DNA from: CAYGUK01 sp964352985
GTDB lineage: Bacteria > Pseudomonadota > Gammaproteobacteria > JAHCLG01
NCBI GenBank assembly: GCA_964352985.1
Contig: CAYGUK010000017.1
Location: forward strand, 1-48,963
Direction of reading: 5' to 3'
Length of the DNA stretch: 48,963 bases
Shown: piece by piece, positions 9,063 to 18,621 of the stretch
How the letters are laid out: the number at the start of each line of letters is the position of its first letter
Position numbering within the stretch: position 1 is the stretch's first letter
Position numbers and translations under genes: made by a program
Notes under the pieces: model-generated
The model's input: only the letters and a program-made list of their open reading frames with translations
What the model was told of the DNA's origin: nothing
Database searches by the model: none

Positions 9063-10685
9063 TTACAAAGAGATTATTTTCATATTTTCAATTGTTTCAT
9101 CACTTAAATTGACTGATGCTTCTTGACTGAATACCATGTTAGAAAGTGGCAATCTCGACTTCACTGCAAATTGCAAACACACAATACTAAATATTGCAAT
9201 GATAACAAAATCCCAACCGAATTTTAATTTTCCTAACCCGCCACCAAAACTGCCTAAATAGGAAATAACAATTAACCCAATAAAATACGGGCATAACCAG
9301 AGTGCTGATTTAATATTTAACGTAATTTTTTTCTTTGACCATAATTGTTGAAAAAAGAAAATCACTAACCCAATTAACAACGCAATACTTAATTTTTTGA
9401 TAGTATCCCAGCCTGACCAAAAGGCAATAAGATTACACATATAAAACGCAAAGTTTGCGATGAAAAATGCAAAGGGTAATTTAAAGGAACGTTTTGCTTC
9501 TGGCAATTGTAGTCGAAGTGCTAACAATGAAATAGGGCCCATGCCATAAGAGATAACCACCGAGGACACTAAAAAACTAATCATATTTTGCCAACCTGGA
9601 AACGGTAAAAATAAAAATAAACCGACAATACAATTTAAAATAATACCATTTACCGGCGTGTGATGTTTATTGAGGTGTGTGAATAATGATGGGAAATAAC
9701 TATTTTTACTCATCCCATATACAATTCTTGCTGTTGATGTCACATAAACTAACGCAGCGCCGAGTGGTGAGACGAGTGCATTGAGATAGATTAAAGTCAC
9801 AAGCCAGACCAAACCCAAAATTGCAGCAATCCCAACAAATGGTCCAACATCACCACTAAATTGTAAATGCTGCCAACCTTGGCTTAAACTGTGTTTATCT
9901 AACACACCAATAAAAACAGTTTGCAATAATAAATAAAGGACTAAACAACAAACAACTGAACCTATAATTGCCAGCGGAATTGCGCGATTAGGATTTTTTG
10001 CTTCGGCAGCTAATTCAACACCATGGCGAAACCCTGTAAATGCAAATGCTATCCCACCAATCGCCACAGCCGATAAAATACCATGCCAACCATCCGGCGA
10101 AAATCCACCATATGTAGGATTATTGAAATTGTGAATATTAAAATGACTTTTATAAAACGCGATGACTAAAATAACAATCACCCCCACTTTGAATAAAGTC
10201 ATAATAAAATTAGTTTTAATTAAATTTTTCACATTAATAATATTTATCCAAGATAGAAATACCATGATAAATGTTGCCCAGATCATTCCTAAGCCGGTTA
10301 ACACATGTTGATCGCCAACTAAATACGTTAAGTGTGGAAAATAAATTGATGAATATTGTAATACGGCTTGTGTTTCAATCGGTGGCATGGTGACACAAGA
10401 TAACCACGCAATCCAACTCATGACAAAACTCGTTGTTGTGCCATGACTTATTTGTGGAATTTGCGCGACCCCACCAGCAATAGGAAATAACACAGATAAT
10501 TCAGCAAAGGTGAATGCAATAAAAATAACCGCAACACTACCAATTAACCAGGCAAGTAGTGAAGCAGGCCCTGCACTAATCGCTGAGTAATAAGGACCAA
10601 ATAACCAAGCCGAACCAATCATGCCATTAATTGAAATTAACAGTAACATGAAAGGACTAAAGTGTCGTTTTAATTTCATTGTCAT
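9063..10685 (-). CDS. APC-superfamily amino-acid permease
   Basis: A polytopic transporter of about 540 residues with some 12-14 membrane helices. The start has the form of the amino acid-polyamine-organocation superfamily: SPFMLLLISINGMIGSAWLF gives helix 1 with its unwound GMIGSAW substrate loop, and helix 6 contains AFTGFRHGVELAAEAKNP. It probably imports an amino acid across the inner membrane; which one cannot be told. Three near-consecutive starts exist (GTG 10688, ATG 10685, ATG 10679), none with a good Shine-Dalgarno. Amino-acid importers are common in intracellular Legionellales, which live on host amino acids. Confidence 0.88.
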   Translation of the reverse strand: MTMKLKRHFSPFMLLLISINGMIGSAWLFGPYYSAISAGPASLLAWLIGSVAVIFIAFTFAELSVLFPIAGGVAQIPQISHGTTTSFVMSWIAWLSCVTMPPIETQAVLQYSSIYFPHLTYLVGDQHVLTGLGMIWATFIMVFLSWINIINVKNLIKTNFIMTLFKVGVIVILVIAFYKSHFNIHNFNNPTYGGFSPDGWHGILSAVAIGGIAFAFTGFRHGVELAAEAKNPNRAIPLAIIGSVVCCLVLYLLLQTVFIGVLDKHSLSQGWQHLQFSGDVGPFVGIAAILGLVWLVTLIYLNALVSPLGAALVYVTSTARIVYGMSKNSYFPSLFTHLNKHHTPVNGIILNCIVGLFLFLPFPGWQNMISFLVSSVVISYGMGPISLLALRLQLPEAKRSFKLPFAFFIANFAFYMCNLIAFWSGWDTIKKLSIALLIGLVIFFFQQLWSKKKITLNIKSALWLCPYFIGLIVISYLGSFGGGLGKLKFGWDFVIIAIFSIVCLQFAVKSRLPLSNMVFSQEASVNLSDETIENMKIISL

Positions 10686-10847
10686 CACTATGTTTTATCA
10701 AAGTGATAATGGTATACCATATCAAAAGACGATACAAAAATAGTAACAGACTGATTTAATAAAGCAAAAATGGCGCAAATACTTAGACTCTATTTATTAA
10801 TAAAATAGTGTCGTTGATTTTTTTAAAAGGTAACGGAAAATATTTTT

Positions 10848-10895
10848 GACAAAATAAAAAATGGGCTAAATTCCTCTAAAAGTTGTCTAACCCAT
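10848..10895 (-). terminator. Rho-independent terminator for the 123-aa gene
   Basis: Read on the minus strand, ATGGGTTA (10895-10888) pairs with TAGCCCAT (10868-10861), with one G-U pair, and is followed directly by a T-rich run TTTTTATTTT. It sits a few bases after the stop of the gene at 10903-11274. Confidence 0.7.
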
Positions 10896-10902
10896 TCGGT
10901 GC

Positions 10903-11274
10903 TTAATGATAACTTTGATTAAATGAACGCAACCTTGCTTCAATACATTCGATGATCGGAGAAAAATTTTGTTTGAATTTGGTATCTAATATTATATTAC
11001 GCCATTCAAATAACGAACTTTTTAGATCTAAGGCATGAATCCATAGCGTATTAAGATTATTAACATTTTGCGGTTGATCGATAAATTCTTTTTTCTTAAG
11101 AAAGATATCAAGCCCACCAGCGACGACTTGGTATTCTAGCAATTCTTCATCAGACCATTCTAAACTTTCGTTATTCTCAGGGATTAAGTCAGTAAAGTCG
11201 ATGATATCAGAGACAAGCGATACGGCGTGATTAAGTTGCTGATAGGTGGTGTCAATCCAGTCGTTTATAATCAT
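10903..11274 (-). CDS. Hypothetical 123-aa soluble protein
   Basis: I do not recognise this protein. It is 123 residues long, acidic and apparently all-helical, with a WSDEELLEYQVVAGGLDIFL segment near the middle and no signal peptide or membrane helix. It is followed by a well-formed terminator and preceded by a 285-base gap, so it is probably a monocistronic gene. The start ATG at 11274 lacks a strong ribosome binding site. That it is a real gene is inferred from the codon pattern and the terminator placed just after it. Confidence 0.6.
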   Translation of the reverse strand: MIINDWIDTTYQQLNHAVSLVSDIIDFTDLIPENNESLEWSDEELLEYQVVAGGLDIFLKKKEFIDQPQNVNNLNTLWIHALDLKSSLFEWRNIILDTKFKQNFSPIIECIEARLRSFNQSYH

Positions 11275-11559
11275 TATTGTTTCACTATATTACTTGATTT
11301 GAAATATTATAACAATTTGCATAACTTAATATGACTGTGGATTTACCCCAGGATAAATTCTACCTATTATTTGGTATAAGCTCCTTTTCATATTCATCAC
11401 TTGGGGCTGAATTAAATGATTAGATTGTCTATAACTTATTGAAATAAAATACTAATAGATATAATTTTTAGTTTCTTTATCTTTTATAATCAAATTTTAG
11501 CAGATCGCTTTCCCGGATATTTAAATAAAATTTACGGGGTTTTATTGGAATCATCATCT
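11275..11559. other. Gene-free gap between two orphan minus-strand genes
   Basis: This 285-base, very AT-rich stretch holds the 3' flank of the 451-aa gene and presumably the promoter of the 123-aa gene. I see no RNA gene, strong hairpin or repeat in it. Confidence 0.4.
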
Positions 11560-12915
11560 TTAATTTAGTCTAGGTGATGAGTTATTAAATTGTGTCATTT
11601 CAATGTCTTTATTATTGGTAGAAATCGCCTCCATTAATTTTTTGTAAACTGTCTCACAAGTATTAGACATGCCCGAAGAAAGCTTTCCGAAACCACGCTT
11701 ATGTGCAAAAAACTTCTCAAGTGCCGTGCCAGTTTCATATAGGTAACCCCTATTATCTTTTGCTTTTATAACTGCATTTGATATTTTAGATCGTATTACA
11801 TTTTGATATTCTGAATAACGCATTTCATCTCGACTTTTATCTTCACTTTCAGAATGAAAAGAAGCAAAATTTTTGATGAAGAAAGAAGCAATTAATGGTT
11901 TGATATTTGGTAGCAAGGCAACTTGAAGATATTGTATTTTATCATTTATTAAACTCATCGCAATAAGTTCTATAACAGTTGGAGAAATATTTTCTCTTTT
12001 TCGAATAAGCTTAGTTGCCTCGTAGTAAGATAATACCCTAAGTTGCGAACGCGTCTCAATATCTGATATTTCCATCAACATCGAAATGGCTGTTACATTT
12101 CCTAGGCTAGCACTTGTCATAATTTCATCTTTTCGTGTCTCTAATCGTTCAGTAAGATAAGCAGAAGCAGAAAATGTTTGGGCGTTAGTTGGAATAGATA
12201 AAAATTTAGGTATAAAAGTATAAAAAAGGAAATAAGGTTCACTCCCCGCTAATTTCGCTGAAATATAAACATCAAGCAACTTTTGAATAATTTCTTCATT
12301 GACAACTTTGTTAATTTTCAGTTCTTCTAGTGTAATAAAAACACCGTATTCGATAGCCCTTGGATCCCCCAAATTAGCCAGCATGCAACAATATGTAGCA
12401 TATTTTTTATAATCTGGACTATATTCATCAGCAGTAGCATATTGTTTAATAGCAAAATATAAAGCTTGTGGATGATATCTGTTACACATATTTTCTAGTA
12501 AACTTACGTCAGTTTCATCAGAAATAGGATGTTGCGAGTCTTTTATATAAAGTTCTCTTAACGGTTGGTCTGAATTTCGATAATAGTTTTTAGCGAGAAC
12601 TAAATCTCGTTCAACAGAAAAACCATACTCTAACAATAGTCCCTCAAAAAAACACCGTTTGTTGTCATCTTCTATATCACAAATCTTTTCATGAAATAAT
12701 TTGTGTTCTGACTCATTCATCATCTTTAATTTGTTAATCAAAAGATTTGTAACTCGTTGTTGAGAGTTGAAATTATCGGCTTTAAGATATTGACTAATTA
12801 AATTATCCGTGGTGACTCTTGAGGCAGCTTGAAAATTATATTCTAGTGTTGTTAATACTTGTAAATATTCATTCTCTGAGGTTTTTTTTTGCATTGATTC
12901 ACGTGTGGCTGACAT
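11560..12915 (-). CDS. Hypothetical 451-aa helical protein, effector candidate
   Basis: An unrecognised cytoplasmic-type protein, almost entirely helical. The segment from about residue 85 (FFEGLLLEYGFSVERDLVLAKNYY) resembles a degenerate Sel1/TPR-like repeat, and YATYCCMLANLGDPRAIEYG near 170-190 could be a second. If so it would be a helical-repeat scaffold, a class common among Dot/Icm effectors, but the match is weak. The start is secure: AGGAGG lies five bases before the ATG. It is encoded behind the YopT-like protease gene on the same strand with a 193-base gap. The C-terminus is polar, without a CaaX box. Confidence 0.65.
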   Translation of the reverse strand: MSATRESMQKKTSENEYLQVLTTLEYNFQAASRVTTDNLISQYLKADNFNSQQRVTNLLINKLKMMNESEHKLFHEKICDIEDDNKRCFFEGLLLEYGFSVERDLVLAKNYYRNSDQPLRELYIKDSQHPISDETDVSLLENMCNRYHPQALYFAIKQYATADEYSPDYKKYATYCCMLANLGDPRAIEYGVFITLEELKINKVVNEEIIQKLLDVYISAKLAGSEPYFLFYTFIPKFLSIPTNAQTFSASAYLTERLETRKDEIMTSASLGNVTAISMLMEISDIETRSQLRVLSYYEATKLIRKRENISPTVIELIAMSLINDKIQYLQVALLPNIKPLIASFFIKNFASFHSESEDKSRDEMRYSEYQNVIRSKISNAVIKAKDNRGYLYETGTALEKFFAHKRGFGKLSSGMSNTCETVYKKLMEAISTNNKDIEMTQFNNSSPRLN

Positions 12916-13108
12916 TTTCGCCTCCTAATTAGATAGATGATTTTTATTATTATTGGATCCAATTTAGGTTAAGCTTATGTCCTTATACTGATATGTTATA
13001 ATAAAGTCTGCCAACAGTGTTACCGCAGAAAGTTTGTATCTTTATATCTTTGAAAATCTTATGAGAATGTGAAGGGAATTTTATTAGTTCATCAGGTTCG
13101 CCAAAATA

Positions 13109-13957
13109 CTACATTTTAGGCTTATCTTTTTGTTGCAATTTCTGTTCGAGGGCTTTGGCACTTAATTCATACGAATCAATCATTATTGCTGTAATATCGG
13201 GATAGTGTTCTTTAACATGTTTAACAATATAATCACGACAATCTTTTTTACTTTGAAAAGAAAATTCGCCAAATATAGAATCAAAAAAAGTCCATTCTTG
13301 ATTATCACGATTATACTCAATTGAACATGCGTGAGAAGAAAAGGAATCAAAAATTGAAATCTCGTAAAAATCCTTTGCTGAATCATCAAAATATCGCCAT
13401 AGATCAGCCTGAACATAAAAAAGGTCATGAAATGAGGGCGCGATAACTTGACGATCTCTAAATTCTAATTCATAACTTTCAGCAATTAATTTACAACGTT
13501 CTTCAAAATGGCGAATTAAATTTTGTGCGGTTTGTTGATCTTGATTCGACATTGATTCATCAGGTTCAGAAAATTGAAAATAAGGGGAATATTTAAATTT
13601 TGTTGAGTAGAATAATCGACCGTGCACCTGTCCACCTAACCAATCTCTTTTGCTTTTTAAATACGCTGCATTATCTTTTGTAATTAATTTAGGTATTTTT
13701 GTTATTGATTCGTGCGCCTTTTTTAATCGTGAAATTAGCGCTTCATCGCTTGTTGATTTTTCATCTAACAGTAATTTTAATAAGTCTTCTTGCCGACGAC
13801 GAAAGGCAAACCATTCAAAACATAAACCGGCACAAATCCCTTTAGGATTGAGCTTAGCCATAAAGCTAAAAACATGTGTAGCCCACCAACCATTGACTTT
13901 ATCAATAAATATTTGTTGTGAAAATTTCTGTGATTTTATTGGTGATAGCGACGCCAT
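13109..13957 (-). CDS. YopT/AvrPphB-like (C58-type) cysteine protease, effector candidate
   Basis: A 282-residue protein with the three landmarks of C58 papain-like proteases. These are a Cys motif GICAGLCFEW (C42), a His in SSHACSIEYN (H209), and an Asp in WTFFDSIFGEFSF (D226), the last close to the FFDPNFGEF hallmark of the family. The His-to-Asp spacing of 17 is close to that of YopT (16) and AvrPphB (15). Family members are injected into host cells and cleave Rho GTPases or kinases. ATG 13957 is preferred over 14011 because it removes a hydrophobic extension and has AGG about 10 bases ahead. It is divergent from a LysR regulator gene. The target and secretion route are unknown. Confidence 0.65.
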   Translation of the reverse strand: MASLSPIKSQKFSQQIFIDKVNGWWATHVFSFMAKLNPKGICAGLCFEWFAFRRRQEDLLKLLLDEKSTSDEALISRLKKAHESITKIPKLITKDNAAYLKSKRDWLGGQVHGRLFYSTKFKYSPYFQFSEPDESMSNQDQQTAQNLIRHFEERCKLIAESYELEFRDRQVIAPSFHDLFYVQADLWRYFDDSAKDFYEISIFDSFSSHACSIEYNRDNQEWTFFDSIFGEFSFQSKKDCRDYIVKHVKEHYPDITAIMIDSYELSAKALEQKLQQKDKPKM

Positions 13958-14154
13958 TTGTTTTTTGCCTATCAATATTATGCGTAAAAAAGTGAATGAT
14001 ACGTTAAGCAATTCAAATATAGCTTGGTTAATTTATTTATATTATATCTGCAATCGTTATGTGATAACAATTCGCATATAATTTATTAAATTGCCTCCCA
14101 TATATTTGAGATATTTAGCTTGAGTTCTTAATTAAAAAAGCTAGAATGTGAATC

Positions 14155-15033
14155 ATGGATATCGTTACCTGTATTAAAAGTTTTATCGATGTTGTGAACC
14201 ATGGCGGTTACACAAACGCGTCTTTTCATAATTATATTTCCCCAGCCACACTTTCAAGACAAATTAATACACTTGAACAATGGCTTGATGCTAAGCTTAT
14301 TCTGCGCACCACACGGCAATTCGAGCTAACCACTTTCGGTAAAACATTCTATGAGCAAGCTTTGGTATTTTTGATTAATTTAGAACAACTTCAACATCTA
14401 AAACAAAGTGGTCAATCTGAACCAATAGGCTTACTTAAAATAGGCATCCCATTAACCTTTGGTTTACAACACATTGTTCCTATTTTATTTCAATTTATGA
14501 AAACGTATTCTAAAGTTCGACTAGACATTACTACGCATAATCATGTCGATGATTTAACTGCAGGTAGAGCAGATATCATTCTTTCAACAGGCGAGAGTGA
14601 ACGTAAAGATGTTATTAGCGAAAAACTTTGTTCTGTTAAACGTTCAATTTACGCCACACCTAACTATTTAAAAAATAAAGGTACGCCAAAAAAACCGGAA
14701 GACTTACAAAATCATAATTGCTTTGTTAGCACCCAAATTAATTTGCCCAACCAATGGTATTATTTAACAAATAAAAAAATCATTCTTCATAGTGCGATTC
14801 GTTCTAATACTTTTGAAGTATTAAAACAAGCCGCGTTAAATGACATGGGCTTATTATTTAGTTTTGCCAATGCTGTTACTGATTTAATCGATAAAAAAAG
14901 GCTGGTTGAAGTATTAAAAAAATATGCGAATCTTGATCAAGCCATTCACATCCAACACTTACGTTATGAAACCTCTAATAGTTTGATTTCTTTAGTTAAG
15001 TATATTAAACAACATGTCAAAAAAGTGATTTAA
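14155..15033 (+). CDS. LysR-type transcriptional regulator
   Basis: A 292-residue regulator with the usual N-terminal winged helix-turn-helix (residues 1-60, including ISPATLSRQINTLEQWLDAKL) and a C-terminal periplasmic-binding-like effector domain starting near residue 90 (GLLKIGIPLTFGLQHIVPIL). It belongs to the group in which the first residues are MDIVTCIKSFIDVV. It is transcribed divergently from the YopT-like protease gene, with 197 bases between the start codons. That is the classical LysR arrangement and suggests it may control that gene as well as itself. The inducer is not predictable. Confidence 0.9.
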   Translation: MDIVTCIKSFIDVVNHGGYTNASFHNYISPATLSRQINTLEQWLDAKLILRTTRQFELTTFGKTFYEQALVFLINLEQLQHLKQSGQSEPIGLLKIGIPLTFGLQHIVPILFQFMKTYSKVRLDITTHNHVDDLTAGRADIILSTGESERKDVISEKLCSVKRSIYATPNYLKNKGTPKKPEDLQNHNCFVSTQINLPNQWYYLTNKKIILHSAIRSNTFEVLKQAALNDMGLLFSFANAVTDLIDKKRLVEVLKKYANLDQAIHIQHLRYETSNSLISLVKYIKQHVKKVI

Positions 15034-15142
15034 TTTTTATTATTGCATTCCTTGCAAATATCCTTTTCATTAAAACTACCCTTATTGCCATTTATTTTGA
15101 TGCATAATTCTTATATGAAAATAATAATATAGGAATTTTATC

Positions 15143-15871
15143 ATGGCTTCACAAAATCCACTTCAAGCAACTGATGATATCAATTTAGATGCGATACATT
15201 ATCTCTTAAAAACTGTAATTCCGGATGTATTAAAAACTTTTTCTAGGAATACAACTGATCATTTACCTAAATCCTATCAGGATTTTAGAGATTGGCTAAT
15301 AAAAAATGCCGATCAATTTAAAGATGGAAATTTTGTTGTTCAGTTAGAAGATGCAATTCGTAAATTAGTTCACGAGAAATCTACTTGTATAAATGAAGAT
15401 AAAACGATTAAAAAAGGTAAAGCAGCCATTTCTTTTGCACTTTTTAGAAAAATCCCCAGCACGAAAAATGATATGTTTAGAGTAATGAATTTATTAATCA
15501 TGGTGTTTTCTGATACATCGATTGAACAGAAAATTAGTAGGATACAAAAAATATTATTAAGTAACTCTTTACTCTCTTTTCAAATTTTAACTTCGTTAAC
15601 AAAATATTTCAATTTATCGCCAGAAGAAATAAACACCCATGCTAAATATGCATCTACCCTCGATGCTGAGAAAGGTGCTGATGGTGATGGTCCCGATTTC
15701 CGAACGCCCAGCATGCAAAAAGAGGGTAAAATCGCCTTAGTTTTAGCAAGACTGAGTAATACTTTAACTGAATGTGAAAAGAAAGAAAAAGAAATTCACA
15801 TACAATCATTAGAACATCTTCAAGGAGATGATAATGCTATTCCACTCCAACCTCTACGTAATCGAAAATAA
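15143..15871 (+). CDS. Hypothetical 242-aa protein, effector candidate
   Basis: An unrecognised, helix-rich soluble protein without signal peptide. The middle (about 110-170) is hydrophobic-helical (MFRVMNLLIMVF and SLLSFQILTSLTKYF). The C-terminal 50 residues are highly charged (CEKKEKEIHIQSLEHLQ then NAIPLQPLRNRK). AGGA eight bases before ATG supports the start. It stands alone between the LysR gene and the exported 2H phosphoesterase. Its lack of recognisable family, polar tail and position among other orphans fit a lineage-specific effector, but nothing in the sequence proves that. Confidence 0.6.
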   Translation: MASQNPLQATDDINLDAIHYLLKTVIPDVLKTFSRNTTDHLPKSYQDFRDWLIKNADQFKDGNFVVQLEDAIRKLVHEKSTCINEDKTIKKGKAAISFALFRKIPSTKNDMFRVMNLLIMVFSDTSIEQKISRIQKILLSNSLLSFQILTSLTKYFNLSPEEINTHAKYASTLDAEKGADGDGPDFRTPSMQKEGKIALVLARLSNTLTECEKKEKEIHIQSLEHLQGDDNAIPLQPLRNRK

Positions 15872-16046
15872 ATATTAACTCACACTTTTCATTTGTTTAG
15901 CCAAGGAAGGCAAATTCAACTTTTAATCTCTTTCAATTTCTTCTTTAAAATCTACTTAAAAACATAAAGTAAATTTATTGCAATTTCTGAATTCTCCTTT
16001 TAATATTGAAATTTTCATATTATCAATAATTCACGGAGTAATTAAA

Positions 16047-16637
16047 ATGAGAATTATTAAAAAATTACTATTTATCCAATTTTTCATTATTTTCTCCATG
16101 TTAACCAATACCGCATTTTGTGCCCATGCAAAAGTAACACCGCTTGAAAATCCCATGCTTTTAGCGCAAGCAAAATTATTATCGAATTATGCAGTCATTC
16201 AGCCACCTAAACATGGCTATATTTATGCGTCAGTCTCAGAAAACTACATTGATAAACTTTATGCTATTTTAATAAAGGGGCTTCCTGAAAAATCAAAACA
16301 ATGTTTATTTCAAGATAGAAATTCCGCTGGCGCACATATTTCTCTAGTATATAGTCATTCAAAAACCATTGAGGAAAAAGTAAAAGATTTAATTAATAAA
16401 CGTTACCAATTTGAAGTAACAAGCTTATATAAAATTGAGGAATTTCGTTATTATAACAAAACATTTGAAACCTTTTATGTATTAAAAATAAAAGCGCCGG
16501 AATTAACGCAAGATTTTTCTGCTATTTTCCCCAATGACGCGGTTTATCTAAATGAATTACACATCACTATCGCTATATCAAAAAAAGACTTGGAACAAAA
16601 CTGCATTCTAGATAAACACCATTCTAGAAGACATTAA
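16047..16637 (+). CDS. Exported 2H-phosphoesterase-like protein
   Basis: A 196-residue protein with a clear signal peptide (MRIIKKLLFIQFFIIFSMLT, likely cut after about residue 26-28). The mature part has two HxS/T motifs, H97-I-S in GAHISLVY and H172-I-T in ELHITIAI. These are the paired catalytic motifs of the 2H phosphoesterase superfamily (2'-5' RNA ligase, cyclic phosphodiesterases), spaced 75 residues apart as in that fold. Members cleave 2',3'-cyclic or 2'-5' phosphodiester bonds; an exported one would act in the periplasm or outside the cell. GGAG 8 bases ahead fixes the start at 16047; an upstream in-frame ATG at 15978 would bury the signal peptide. It converges on the membrane gene of the RT operon. 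Confidence 0.65.
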   Translation: MRIIKKLLFIQFFIIFSMLTNTAFCAHAKVTPLENPMLLAQAKLLSNYAVIQPPKHGYIYASVSENYIDKLYAILIKGLPEKSKQCLFQDRNSAGAHISLVYSHSKTIEEKVKDLINKRYQFEVTSLYKIEEFRYYNKTFETFYVLKIKAPELTQDFSAIFPNDAVYLNELHITIAISKKDLEQNCILDKHHSRRH

Positions 16638-16641
16638 ATTA

Positions 16642-18621
16642 TTATAAATTTTGCAATTGATATCGCCATAATAAAGTTTGCCATGTTTTAATTTTATGAC
16701 TTTCAGTAAAGGCATCGATTAAAAACAAATATTGAATTTGGCCATTAGCACATAAACTACTAAACTGTGGCTTATAGGTGTTATATAACTTTAAACTTCT
16801 TAAACCACTTTTAATCGTACTGAGCACGGGGAAATCAAATTTTGGTAAAGCTATATTATCTTTAATCTTTATTATCATGCCATCTTTAAAATGCTTTTCG
16901 TAATAGGCGAATAAATCTTCTTGAGAGATAGTTTTACTTGAAATCAATAAATGGGTAAAAAAATGATTAGTAATTGCATTTTTTAATACGACTGCACCTG
17001 GCGCAACTATATTAAATGTTTCATAATGATAAGCTAACCCAGGCAAATTAAGTGTTAGCCAAGCTATATTAATTAAATCTTTCTTTTTATCACAATAAAA
17101 ATAGATTTCATTATCACACAAACAAACTTTGCCATATTTTCCTAAACGGTTGCTAAGTAAGCTATCGACAAATATGCGGTTAGTTTTTGTGTGATGAAAG
17201 TCTAATTTTATTTTAGCCAGAATTAAGTCTGATTTAATTTTTTTTAAGGCATTAAGCCAAAGAAAAAAAGGTTCGCTTTGATAAAAATAATCACCTGTTT
17301 TAACTATTTTTAAATGCGATTTTAAAAGATAGGCATTGGCCAAAATAAAACTTAACAGCATAATGATTAACGCTATATTTAATGTTGTTGACATCAATGC
17401 CAAATAAAGCACGCCAAGCAACATTATCACGCTACTCACCATGACATCAAGATAGCGGTGATTACTGTAAGCGCGTAATTGCAACAACCCTAATGTAGCA
17501 TGCAAAATAAATAAAGGTAAAATGCTTAACGCCCAAAACCCTAAAGTCAAATTTGAAAAAAGCAGTAAGGTAATAACAGATAGCCCATAACATATTAAAC
17601 CCATTATTAACGCTAATTTAAATAAGTGCCTATCAAAATGATGCTGAATACTTAAGAAGGCGCCTGCACCTATTTTTTTATAGTCATAATAAAAAATTCT
17701 CGTCCAATCATAGCCAAATCGAATAATTGGATTAATCAAGTAAACTGTCAGTAAAATTTGATATTCCCCCACCAGGGATAAAAATAACAATATAAATAAA
17801 GCATCAAGTTTAATAAATAAAAATGCAACCCCCGCTAAAAATCCTTCCCAATCAAGTAGAGATTTAAGAAATCGCAGCCAAAGAAATTTATTCTTACTAA
17901 ACATAATTTGAATATTATTATTTCGATAAGCAAATCGGGTAAACTTAATGGTGATAAGACAATTCGCAATAGCTGATACTAATAGTGCGAGTGGTAAACT
18001 ATGGATCCCAAGTGGCAGCCATAAAATACTAACAAGCAAAATATTAATGATATTCGGCATTAAAATCGTCCACAGTGGTCGATAGACTCTTTGTAATGCA
18101 AAAATACCTGAATGATACGTTCTTAATATAATTTGGGTGATAGATATCAACGTAATTGATAGAATATAAATCAAGGCTAAGGTTAAAATATTAGATTCTA
18201 AATAATAGCAAGCCAACACTACCCCGATTATTCCTAACATTAAAATAAACCCGGCTAGAACACAGGATAAAAGTATCCAACAACCAATTTCTTTTTGCAG
18301 TTTAACAATTTTATTTAAACTAAAACATATTCGTACTCGCGCGCGCAATGCTTCTAGCGCTCCCCACCAATAGCCATTGATAAGTAAACTTAATACTCTC
18401 ATAAATATGAACAGTACAACTAACTGTTTGGGAAATGTCATAATTAAAAAGAAAAACTCAACAATGTGAATCATTAATTCAAGAAAATAGTTCAAACTAA
18501 AATAACGCAAGCGAAAAAAAGCATAACGGGAAAATCGCTGGTTAAATAGTGCTTCATCTAACGTCACTCGAGCATTCTCTCGTTTTTTTTGTTTAGCTAA
18601 ATAATTGGCAATTTCACTCAT
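16642..18621 (-). CDS. 659-aa membrane protein coupled to a reverse transcriptase (flippase-like N-part, soluble C-domain)
   Basis: A large protein I cannot name. After a charged N-terminus (about 1-30) come roughly 12 hydrophobic helices up to about residue 445. The general look, including FALQRVYRPLWTILMPNIIN near 170-190, is that of a Wzx/MATE-type polysaccharide flippase. A soluble region of about 210 residues follows (446-659), with many aromatic and lysine residues and no motif I recognise. Its ATG overlaps the TGA of the reverse transcriptase gene (ATGA), so the two are translated together and very likely work together. The partner makes a membrane-anchored effector or a transporter equally possible. 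Confidence 0.75.
   Translation of the reverse strand: MSEIANYLAKQKKRENARVTLDEALFNQRFSRYAFFRLRYFSLNYFLELMIHIVEFFFLIMTFPKQLVVLFIFMRVLSLLINGYWWGALEALRARVRICFSLNKIVKLQKEIGCWILLSCVLAGFILMLGIIGVVLACYYLESNILTLALIYILSITLISITQIILRTYHSGIFALQRVYRPLWTILMPNIINILLVSILWLPLGIHSLPLALLVSAIANCLITIKFTRFAYRNNNIQIMFSKNKFLWLRFLKSLLDWEGFLAGVAFLFIKLDALFILLFLSLVGEYQILLTVYLINPIIRFGYDWTRIFYYDYKKIGAGAFLSIQHHFDRHLFKLALIMGLICYGLSVITLLLFSNLTLGFWALSILPLFILHATLGLLQLRAYSNHRYLDVMVSSVIMLLGVLYLALMSTTLNIALIIMLLSFILANAYLLKSHLKIVKTGDYFYQSEPFFLWLNALKKIKSDLILAKIKLDFHHTKTNRIFVDSLLSNRLGKYGKVCLCDNEIYFYCDKKKDLINIAWLTLNLPGLAYHYETFNIVAPGAVVLKNAITNHFFTHLLISSKTISQEDLFAYYEKHFKDGMIIKIKDNIALPKFDFPVLSTIKSGLRSLKLYNTYKPQFSSLCANGQIQYLFLIDAFTESHKIKTWQTLLWRYQLQNL

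Noticed and set aside
14095..14154. PmrA-type regulatory box upstream of effector-like genes (for example TTAATTAA near 14130)
   Set aside because: Only AT-rich partial matches without the required direct-repeat spacing; not distinguishable from background.
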